NCBI GenBank assembly: GCA_003225595.1
Contig: QIAR01000096.1
Span: forward strand, 1 to 7,182
Origin: Acidobacteriota bacterium
GTDB taxonomy: Bacteria; Acidobacteriota; Terriglobia; Terriglobales; Acidobacteriaceae
Reading direction: 5' to 3'
DNA: 7,182 nucleotides
In this document: piece by piece, positions 1 through 6,013 of the stretch
Layout of the letters: each line of letters opens with the position of its first letter
How positions within the stretch are numbered: position 1 is the first letter of the stretch
The notes under the pieces: generated by a model
What the model was told of the DNA's origin: nothing
The model's database searches: none
What the model saw: the letters and a program-made list of their open reading frames with translations, nothing else
Position numbers and translations under genes: made by a program

Positions 1-422
1 GTTCGAGTGGTCGAGCACAGGAGCAGCGGGCGAGTTTAACTGTTCCGATGCATCCGCCCTTACGCAGCTCCACTTGCCGATTTTGGTTCCCAATCCGGTT
101 GATTAGGGAAGCAGCCCAGAGGGAACATCCCCGGGTTTGTGCGCAGGAAGCGAGGCCTTGCGGGCATATTCAGAGTAGCGTGGGCGGAAGACTGTTGATC
201 CCTCAGGAAAGTTCGGCATGACTCAGACTCGTCCGGGAAATCCTGCTGCGCAGAACCCTTCGCCCTTCTTGTTTCTCTCGTGCGCCTGGCAGGCAAATAC
301 TACTGCGTCGAACTACTACTTCGAAACTGACCGTCCGAACACGCGTCATCACCAAGTCCGTGTCTTAGCTAGGCAAAGACTCTCGCCCGGCCGTAGAATT
401 CGAATCGGCCTTGTGTGAGAGG
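1..422. other. Left-edge stretch with no supported gene
   Basis: I see no convincing gene here. Several short frames are open, but none has recognisable motifs or a good ribosome binding site. Two touch the left edge: a plus frame from position 2 that stops near 103, and a minus frame that could start at TTG 93-91 and run off the edge for 31 codons. The minus one could be the first residues of a gene continuing to the left, but its only upstream support is a weak purine run. A 66-codon plus frame at 218-418 and a 78-codon minus frame at 60-296 are rich in Arg, Pro and Ser and look like chance openings. A short inverted repeat (TCGAA, 7-base loop, TTCGA) lies at 308-324, without a T-tract. Confidence 0.5.
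380..421 (-). terminator. Possible hairpin terminator after the GT39-like gene
   Basis: Read on the minus strand, an interrupted inverted repeat begins two bases after the TAG stop at 425-423. The outer arms are CTCTC (421-417) and GAGAG (384-380). The inner arms are GGCCG (410-406) and CGGCC (393-389) around a 12-base loop. The unpaired sides between the two stems are 6 and 4 bases. What follows is only TCTTTG, so the T-tract is poor. Its place directly after the stop favours a transcript-end structure, but the weak tail and large loop leave this uncertain. Confidence 0.3.
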
Positions 423-2177
423 CTAATATTTGTGTAGGGTGCCCAGCTTCGCATCCATTTCGGAAATGTAGTAGAGTCGGATCGTCTTTCCCACATTCGC
501 GACAGGTCTGTAGGAATCCAGCCAAGAATAGCCGTCAGGCGGGATGATATCCTGGAGCCCATTTCCGGTCCGGATTCCTCGAATACTCACGGCGATCCAT
601 CCCGGGGTGGGCTGATAGGGAGCGAGTTCGCGGAACGACGGCAGACCCATGCGGCTTAGGTCTGCGCTAGTAAATACACGCAGGCTGACTTCACGAGCCG
701 CCCGAGCTCGCAAGGTTTCCGACAGCCTTAAAATATCCTGCCCACAATCGAAGTCGCAGCCCAGGAAGACTACGTGTTCCGGTTTGCGTCCGGCAAATAC
801 ATTGAAGTAAGAAAGATAATCAGGATGGGCTTGCGCAGTCGAGACCACCTGCCAGACCAAAATGGCCGACAAGGCGATCGGAGCAAACCTGGACCATCGC
901 GCTCTCATTTCCCACAGACGCTTGGCTGCACCAGCCGTAACCACCGCCAGCAGCGGGTAGATAACGAGGATATGCCGAATGCCGATATTAACCTTAACCG
1001 GCATGGTGCTGGCGAGGATAGTGAGGGCGCACACCGCTGGGGCCAGAATGCGCCAGTCCCGATGACTGCGGACTGAGCCGAATACATGGACAATTCCAGC
1101 AATGGAAAGAAGTAGAAATGGCAGTGGCGTCTTCACGGCCAGATCCACCACGAAGAAGTACCACCAACCGCTTCGGCGCGTTCTCCCCAAAAGGTATGAT
1201 GGTGGCGCGGAATGATTCCTTTGCCAGTCTGCCACAATTCCTTTGAATAGGGCTGGGGCCGGTACGGGCGGATTAATTTCAACAATCCTGAGCACCAAAT
1301 GTTTCAAACTCTCGGGAACGCCGTCAAGCTTGGCTATGTCCTGGACAGGATTCTCGAAGACTTCGCTTAGGAGCCGAATCGAAAACCTGTAGCCGGCCCA
1401 GGTGACGAAGCAGGTTGTAAGCAGGGCCAGACCCAAAGTAGCAGCCCGAAGGCGCCACTGCCGGCTTGCAGTCAAGACAGAGTGGCGACTCCACCACCAC
1501 TTGCATACCACGATTGCCAAAATACATAAGGGCAGAAACAGGAGAGAGGTCAATTTGGAAAGCATCGCCAGACCGATCACCAACCCTAAAAAAACGCTTC
1601 GCTGTGTGCTGGGAACCTCAAGCCAACGAGTAAACGCAAATAGGCTTCCGGCAACGAAGCACGCGAGCGGGAAATCGGTGTAGGCCAATCCGGCATAGGC
1701 CAAAACTGGCGGCAAGGTAGTAAACGTCAAGACGGCCACAACCGCAGGCCAATCACCGAAAAGGGTGCGGGCCCAACAAAAAACAACTAGAGCAGCCAGC
1801 GGAAAGAACGGCAGTATGCCAAGACGGGAGAGACCAAGATTTAGCCGGTAACGTCCTCGCGCATACAAGATGTTGTTTCCGGCGGAGTAAATATCATACG
1901 ACCAGCCCTGGATCACAGCCACCTGCGGGAGGCGCAGGCCTTCGAGGAAGGGGCCAATCGCTGCTGCTACTCGCGCCAGCGGGGGATGAAGAGGTTCAAG
2001 AGTGTAGGTACCCTTGTCCAGCCACTCCATTCCACATGCCACGTGCGCGGGCTCATCAAAGGCTTGTGACAGCACAGCGTACGTAGAAGCGATGCGAACC
2101 ATACCGATCAGCGTCAACAACACGGCGGCGATCGCAGCTGCTTTGCGTGACGAAAGCGTGGATCCGTACTCACTCAA
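423..2177 (-). CDS. GT39/ArnT-like membrane glycosyltransferase (GT-C fold)
   Basis: Multi-pass inner-membrane protein of 584 residues, predicted to move a sugar from a polyprenyl-phosphate donor to an acceptor on the periplasmic side. The acceptor cannot be told from sequence. After a first helix (about 14-36) comes FDEPAH (40-45), whose acidic pair fits the catalytic site of the first outer loop in GT-C enzymes. HPPLAR follows at 64-69. YTDFP (166-170) lies in a second outer loop, LSKLTS at 206-211, and NIGIRHILVIYP at 397-408, a typical late motif of this family. AHPDYLSYFN (450-459) and DFDCGQD (475-481) begin a soluble C-terminal part of about 125 residues. Family members usually have DWGQD here; this one has Cys for Trp. 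The start is TTG, chosen because AGGAGG lies six bases upstream. The gene lies 238 bases downstream of another GT-C-like gene on the same strand and may share its transcript. Family confidence is high; the substrate is unknown. Confidence 0.88.
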   Translation of the reverse strand: MSEYGSTLSSRKAAAIAAVLLTLIGMVRIASTYAVLSQAFDEPAHVACGMEWLDKGTYTLEPLHPPLARVAAAIGPFLEGLRLPQVAVIQGWSYDIYSAGNNILYARGRYRLNLGLSRLGILPFFPLAALVVFCWARTLFGDWPAVVAVLTFTTLPPVLAYAGLAYTDFPLACFVAGSLFAFTRWLEVPSTQRSVFLGLVIGLAMLSKLTSLLFLPLCILAIVVCKWWWSRHSVLTASRQWRLRAATLGLALLTTCFVTWAGYRFSIRLLSEVFENPVQDIAKLDGVPESLKHLVLRIVEINPPVPAPALFKGIVADWQRNHSAPPSYLLGRTRRSGWWYFFVVDLAVKTPLPFLLLSIAGIVHVFGSVRSHRDWRILAPAVCALTILASTMPVKVNIGIRHILVIYPLLAVVTAGAAKRLWEMRARWSRFAPIALSAILVWQVVSTAQAHPDYLSYFNVFAGRKPEHVVFLGCDFDCGQDILRLSETLRARAAREVSLRVFTSADLSRMGLPSFRELAPYQPTPGWIAVSIRGIRTGNGLQDIIPPDGYSWLDSYRPVANVGKTIRLYYISEMDAKLGTLHKY

Positions 2178-2415
2178 CCGGAACCTCCTGCAGTCCTACT
2201 GAGCCTGGTTTGCAAGGGGGCTCCATTGAGCAGAGGAGTGAAGTCTTTTTAAGGCTATTTTGACATTGGCAGCGTGTCCCGAAAACCTTTTCATGAGCCA
2301 TTTAGCTGATACTCATCGTAAGGGGCACCGATTTCAAATTTGGGATCGCGGCTGGGGCGGTTCTTGCCGAACTCTTGGGTGAACTTCGCCCTGTCATTCG
2401 GGCACTGGAGCGCAT
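2178..2415 (-). other. Spacer between the two membrane glycosyltransferase genes, with a coding-like fragment
   Basis: This 238-base spacer separates two co-directional genes. I see no strong terminator in it; the best inverted repeat is a four-base stem (GCTC/GAGC) near 2220-2233. The half next to the upstream gene contains, on the minus strand, an open frame ending in TGA at 2293-2291. From about residue CPNDRAKF to its end EYQLNGS, its codons have mostly G or C in the third position, as in the real genes here. The frame is shifted from the upstream gene, whose own ending (GDTGFAAHLLS) looks natural for its family. No start codon with a ribosome binding site precedes the fragment. It could be a remnant of a lost gene or chance. 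Confidence 0.35.
2184..2189 (-). promoter_or_regulatory. Strong Shine-Dalgarno that fixes a TTG start
   Basis: On the minus strand AGGAGG is followed by six bases (TTCCGG) and then TTG at 2177-2175. This is a full match to the anti-SD core at ideal spacing, and it decides the start of the GT39-like gene in the absence of an ATG there. Confidence 0.85.
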
Positions 2416-4161
2416 CTACGACAACAGGTGGGCCGCAAATCCTGTATCCCCTAGCTTCGTCCAGCCTTTCGGCAGGGGTGCCCGACGGACCGGCGCCACA
2501 ACCGCCTTTGCTCCTGCCGCCGCGAAAGCACGCAACAGTGCGTCCTGAACTTCGGGCGTCGCACACCAGAAGTCATCGGCGGCCGTCATTTGCACCTCTG
2601 CGACGATGGTCACTTTCGCGAGCCTTGCCCACCCATCGACGGCGAAGGGGCTGATCCGCGCCACGTGATCGTGCGGCCGGATCCGGAGCTGCTGCAGAGC
2701 AGACGCGATTTCGAATGACCGGTTACCCGTTGCACGCCACTGCTCGGGGTTGATGTCCGGATTCGTCTGGTTCGCCACTGGGAAGACCGTGACAGCCAGG
2801 GTCAGCACAATCCCAACGACCATTCCTGCAAGGAGCTTTCCGGGTCGCTCATCCGGAATCCTGAAGCCGCAGAACAGTCCCAAACACAACAAGGCGAGAA
2901 ATGCTCCGATATAACGCTCCTCAACGTGGATGGCCATGTACATGCCAAGCGCAGCAGTTGCGAGCGCCCACAAGGGCCAGAAACTTGCGAGGGCACTCAG
3001 ACTGCGTTTCGCGCCCACCATGAAGCACAGTATCAGAAAGCCTACGACTAATCCTCCAGTGCGCGAAAACAGCTGCGCATAAACATCTAAGTTCCTCCTT
3101 ACAGCGGCCAACTGCGAACGCAAGTGGAAACGCGGCTGAACACCCTCGACCCAATAGGAGGGATCGTACCAGAGCGGCTGCGTCACAGCGAGCGAACGGG
3201 CGAACTCGTACGCCGGAGGGTTGTCGAAGATTTTCCTCGGCGGATGTAAGAATTTGCCCGCTGCGCCGCCGGGATTCTGCCAGTATATTGAAGGACCAGC
3301 CTTATCGAAGTCTTCCAGGTGAGTCACGGTCGCACTGTCTCCGAAAGTAGGCCGATGCTTAAGCCTGGACAGCGCCACGATGTAGGGCCCTCCTATCAGG
3401 AGCATGACACAGAACGCAACTAGCACACGCGGCACAGTCTTCCGCAGCCTGCCTCCGAAAAATAGTGTCATGGCCAGCATCAGAATGCCGAGGGGAAGCA
3501 TTGCTGTCTTGGCCAGGTATCCGAGACCCAGTACAAGACCAAGCGCCGCGTGAGTCCAGAAGCCATCCTGCCCGCGCTTTATTCGCATTACTAATCCCAT
3601 GCTGAGGTAGAGGAAGCCCGACATCAGCATGTCCGGCGTCGGCTTGGTCAAGGTCAGCAGTCTGAGCGATGCCCAGAGAAATATTGTGTATCCCAACGTC
3701 AAGCAAACCCACGCCGGCATTTGCGAGTAGCCGTCCTGGCCAGGGCGGTCCCGACTCCCAATGATGCTGCGCAAGAGAAATTCGAAGCAGGCGAACGCAA
3801 ACACGAAGCACATTACGTTCACGGCGTGCACTAGCGTGAACTGCCAGTAAGCGGAGGGCTTGAGTAACCGCGCCGCGACACCAAGGAGAGCCGGATACAA
3901 CGGGCTCCACGTGCCATTGATCAGCCGGGTCCACTCGCCCGTAACGACACCGTCGCTCATGTCGAGGTACGAGATGCCATCTGCATTCATAAAGTTGTGG
4001 TTGCCCGACGCCTGCAGCAACGCCAGGAAGACGCCGACAAACCATAGCGCCATCCGAAGGCGCGGGTTAGCAACCGGCTGGCCTGAGTCTTCGAGGCTGG
4101 CGGCAGTCATGCTTGAGCCGTTAGAAAGCGCGCCAGCTTGTGCGCGGGTCCCTTGCGACAT
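2416..4161 (-). CDS. Large GT-C-like integral membrane protein, probable glycosyltransferase
   Basis: Protein of 581 residues with about ten or more hydrophobic helices between residues 37 and 462, then a soluble C-terminal domain of about 120 residues. After the first helix (37-52) the outer loop reads NADGISYLDM (59-68), then TWSPLYPALLG (84-94). An Asp-containing first loop followed by a W-P-LYP motif is typical of GT-C transferases that use lipid-linked sugars. TKPTPDMLM (172-180) and YLAKTAM (215-221) correspond to the second outer loop and next helix. HVEERYIGAF (412-421) resembles the late R-Y motif of the group. The C-terminal part includes PEQWRA (472-477) and WARLAKV (511-517). An in-frame ATG lies 13 codons further upstream at 4200, but the start at 4161 has GAGGAG six bases before it, so I use 4161. 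A fold-level call is reasonable, but I cannot name family, donor or acceptor. It is the first gene of the minus-strand pair. A possible TACAAT -10 lies at 4227-4222 with no matching -35. Confidence 0.75.
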   Translation of the reverse strand: MSQGTRAQAGALSNGSSMTAASLEDSGQPVANPRLRMALWFVGVFLALLQASGNHNFMNADGISYLDMSDGVVTGEWTRLINGTWSPLYPALLGVAARLLKPSAYWQFTLVHAVNVMCFVFAFACFEFLLRSIIGSRDRPGQDGYSQMPAWVCLTLGYTIFLWASLRLLTLTKPTPDMLMSGFLYLSMGLVMRIKRGQDGFWTHAALGLVLGLGYLAKTAMLPLGILMLAMTLFFGGRLRKTVPRVLVAFCVMLLIGGPYIVALSRLKHRPTFGDSATVTHLEDFDKAGPSIYWQNPGGAAGKFLHPPRKIFDNPPAYEFARSLAVTQPLWYDPSYWVEGVQPRFHLRSQLAAVRRNLDVYAQLFSRTGGLVVGFLILCFMVGAKRSLSALASFWPLWALATAALGMYMAIHVEERYIGAFLALLCLGLFCGFRIPDERPGKLLAGMVVGIVLTLAVTVFPVANQTNPDINPEQWRATGNRSFEIASALQQLRIRPHDHVARISPFAVDGWARLAKVTIVAEVQMTAADDFWCATPEVQDALLRAFAAAGAKAVVAPVRRAPLPKGWTKLGDTGFAAHLLS

Positions 4162-4167
4162 GCCTTG

Positions 4168-4173
4168 CTCCTC
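4168..4173 (-). promoter_or_regulatory. Shine-Dalgarno GAGGAG deciding the start at 4161
   Basis: On the minus strand GAGGAG is followed by six bases (CAAGGC) and ATG. It selects this ATG over the in-frame ATG at 4200-4198, which has no comparable site. Confidence 0.8.
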
Positions 4174-4341
4174 GTTGAGGCTGTGAACAACCCTCCACAT
4201 CTTGGCCGAAATTAAGTTGATATTGTATATGGGCTCTGAAAATCGTACTCCAGATCGGCATCTTGGATTTGGATGGGGAATTCGCTGCTGTCGAAGCCTC
4301 CTGCAGATGCCGTCTAATTCCTAACTCACGCGAGCTGAAAA

Positions 4342-4485
4342 GTGGATTACTTGCTGTCAAAAATTACTTGCATCCTGAAATTCTTCTTCCTTGCGGCAGT
4401 GCTGACGTGTATCGCTCTTGGGCCAGTGATCTTGATGACTCGCCAAGCCTTGATGGCAGTCTTTTCAAATTACAAAGACCAATGA
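4342..4485 (+). CDS. Candidate small single-helix membrane protein (47 aa)
   Basis: A GTG-started frame of 47 codons ends in TGA at 4483-4485; the in-frame stop TGA at 4336-4338 lies just upstream of the start. The predicted protein has a short N-terminal part with two Lys, a continuous hydrophobic stretch (about residues 9-32, containing KFFFLAAVL and IALGPVILM), and a polar tail ending SNYKDQ. That arrangement, with basic residues before one helix and a short polar end, is what a small membrane protein or leader-like peptide would show. No strong Shine-Dalgarno precedes GTG 4342; TTG 4351 is an alternative start, with GGA four bases before it. It sits alone in the divergent gap, 456 bases before the propeller gene. 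I do not recognise a family. An overlapping 90-codon frame (4263-4535) in another register is less protein-like. Confidence 0.35.
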   Translation: MDYLLSKITCILKFFFLAAVLTCIALGPVILMTRQALMAVFSNYKDQ

Positions 4486-4941
4486 TTGCCAGGGTAATCT
4501 GGACAACATTACGCTTTTGTGACAGTCTCAGATAGCCTGGTCTGGGTGAACGCATAATCATTCATGGGGGCTGAATTCGCGCAAGTACAGAGAAATTCGT
4601 TCTGGGGTTACACTGTTTCTTGAAGGAAGCTTCGCCCACTGCGGAGTATTCGCGGTCTGCCTCCTTGGACATTCGAAAAATAAAGACCTGCGTGCAATCG
4701 AGAGCCTCCTGTGATTGTTCCGGCGTCGATGGCTTTGTCGACCACAAGGACGGGTCTGTAGTGCGGATTTGCGCCGGCAAGAGCCTGGACGAGGACCGGA
4801 TGACGGTTTTGGAGCCCGGGCGTTTCGGCATTGGTGGACAACCGACCATCTGACGTTGAACCGACTTGGCGAAATGGTTGAGAAATTGCGGAATGTCTCT
4901 AATTGCAGTCAGGGCTGCTTTTGAAGGGGGATCCTGGGAAC
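4486..4941. other. Gene-poor part of the divergent intergenic region
   Basis: No gene here is well supported. Overlapping weak frames exist on both strands: minus 4562-4969 and 4608-4841, plus 4620-4853 and 4715-4924. None has an intact family motif or a good ribosome binding site. The end of the last plus frame (from about HWWTTDHL through LGEMVEKLRN to its TGA at 4922-4924) is the most protein-like piece and stops 17 bases before the propeller gene, so it may be the remnant of an upstream gene. The stretch must also carry the promoter and leader for the plus-strand genes. No clear -35/-10 pair was found. A partial sigma-54-like match, TGGC and TTG at the right spacing but with GA where GC is expected, lies at 4867-4881. 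Confidence 0.4.
4924..4930 (+). promoter_or_regulatory. Probable ribosome binding site for the propeller gene
   Basis: AAGGGGG lies 11 bases before ATG 4942. It is a purine-rich but imperfect Shine-Dalgarno at slightly long spacing. It supports ATG 4942 over the in-frame TTG at 4903, which has nothing comparable upstream. Confidence 0.5.
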
Positions 4942-5982
4942 ATGGGGGTTCTGTATGTGCTGGGTGCACGACAACGCAAGTTACTTTTGAAGAATGAAGA
5001 TGAGCCGCACCTCTACGAAAGCGCTCTTGTTGCTCGTGTAGATACCGAGACTGGCCGTTTGGAAATGTGTTTGGAATACCAGAGCCCCCCGGAAGCCCGG
5101 GCCAACCAAAACTCGTCGAACATATTCAAGTGCGGCACTCTTATAGGCGATAAACTCTATGCCTGCACTTCCACGGAGGTCTTGATATTCAAGGTGCCGT
5201 CATTTGAACGAATCGGTTATGTATCCCTGCCCTGCTTCAATGACCTCCACCATGTGACGCCGACCGGCGATGGCAATCTCCTCGTCGCCAACACTGGACT
5301 CGATATGGTCGTAAAGTTCAACCTCCAGGGAAACATTCTGGAAGAATGGAGTGTTTTGGACGAAATCCCCTGGACCCGTTTCTCCCCGAAAGTGGATTAT
5401 CGCAAGGTAGACAGCACGAAACCGCACAAGTCCCACCCTAACTTTGTTTTCGAACTGGGGAACGATGTTTGGGTCACCCGGTTTATCCAACGTGACGCAG
5501 TCTGTCTGATCACTCCGGGAAAGCGCATCGAGATTGGCGTTCAGCGCCCGCATGACGGCCTTCTATTTAAGGACCGTCTCTATTTCACGACCGTAGACGG
5601 AAAAATTGTTATTGCGAATTGCCAAACCCTGCAGCTTGAAAGAATCATCGAACTCAGTGCTATCGAGGACGAAAAAAGGTCTCTCCTCGGCTGGTGTCGG
5701 GGGTTGTTGCCTTTAGATGAACGCAGAATTTGGGTAGGGTTTACTCGCGTCCGTAAAACCAAGTTCAAGGAGAACATCCTGTGGGTTAAACAGGTCTTCC
5801 GAGACGGAATGCTGGAAGCACCGACCCACATTGCACTTTATGACATCGTAGACAGGCGGTGCCTACAGGAAATCGAACTGGAACGGCACGATTTCAATGT
5901 GGTGTTCAGCATTTTTGAAGCGGTTCCTCAGACGTCAAAGGACCGTAACGGCGTCACCGCCAATATGGGGGCGGTGATTTAG
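4942..5982 (+). CDS. Beta-propeller-like protein of unknown function in a glycan locus
   Basis: Predicted 346-residue soluble protein with no signal peptide or membrane helix, so probably cytoplasmic. It consists of repeated beta-rich units with the pattern 'hydrophobic pair, Gly-Asp/Asn turn, LWV/LLV/LYF strand', as in NHL, Kelch-like or YVTN propellers. Clear units: TLIGDKLYACTS (66-77), GDGNLLVANTGLD (109-121) followed by VVKFNLQGNIL, ELGNDVWVTR (171-180), LLFKDRLYFTTVDG (207-220), LPLDERRIWVGFTRVR (256-271) and THIALYD (295-301). Histidines recur just before several units: DLHHV (101-105), KSHPN (163-167), RPHDG (202-206) and RHDFN (315-319). This would place them near one face or the central channel and suggests a ligand or metal site (inference). 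The PHDG-L-YF arrangement recalls TIGR03032/DUF4915-type proteins, but I cannot confirm membership. It ends 31 bases before the flippase gene, so the two are probably co-transcribed. Coding status is certain enough; function is unknown. Confidence 0.78.
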   Translation: MGVLYVLGARQRKLLLKNEDEPHLYESALVARVDTETGRLEMCLEYQSPPEARANQNSSNIFKCGTLIGDKLYACTSTEVLIFKVPSFERIGYVSLPCFNDLHHVTPTGDGNLLVANTGLDMVVKFNLQGNILEEWSVLDEIPWTRFSPKVDYRKVDSTKPHKSHPNFVFELGNDVWVTRFIQRDAVCLITPGKRIEIGVQRPHDGLLFKDRLYFTTVDGKIVIANCQTLQLERIIELSAIEDEKRSLLGWCRGLLPLDERRIWVGFTRVRKTKFKENILWVKQVFRDGMLEAPTHIALYDIVDRRCLQEIELERHDFNVVFSIFEAVPQTSKDRNGVTANMGAVI

Positions 5983-6013
5983 TTCTCGCCGAAATACGAC
6001 AGACAGCGCACTC

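Noticed and set aside
308..324. Short inverted repeat TCGAA/TTCGA
   Set aside because: Five-base stem with no T-tract and no gene end next to it; expected by chance.
2261..2290. TTGACA in the plus orientation as a possible -35 box
   Set aside because: No -10 element follows at 16-18 bases, and no plus-strand gene lies downstream.
3359..4045. 228-codon minus-strand frame inside the first membrane transferase gene
   Set aside because: It is an out-of-frame shadow of the 2416-4161 gene, rich in Arg, Ala, Cys and His, with no membrane pattern or motif of its own.
4162..4200. In-frame ATG 4200 as start of the first membrane transferase
   Set aside because: GAGGAG at six-base spacing before ATG 4161 is much better; using 4200 would put this site inside the coding region.
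4608..4841. 77-codon minus-strand frame with a protein-like middle (NRHPVLVQALAG)
   Set aside because: The start is TTG without a Shine-Dalgarno, third-position bias is mixed, and other frames over the same bases look equally plausible.
4903..4941. In-frame TTG extension of the propeller gene by 13 codons
   Set aside because: There is no ribosome binding site before TTG 4903, while ATG 4942 follows a purine-rich AAGGGGG. The extension also adds no signal peptide.
4562..4969. 135-codon minus-strand frame running into the propeller gene start
   Set aside because: It overlaps the start of a well-supported opposite-strand gene, has no ribosome binding site or recognisable motif, and reads as low-quality Ser/Pro/Arg-rich sequence.
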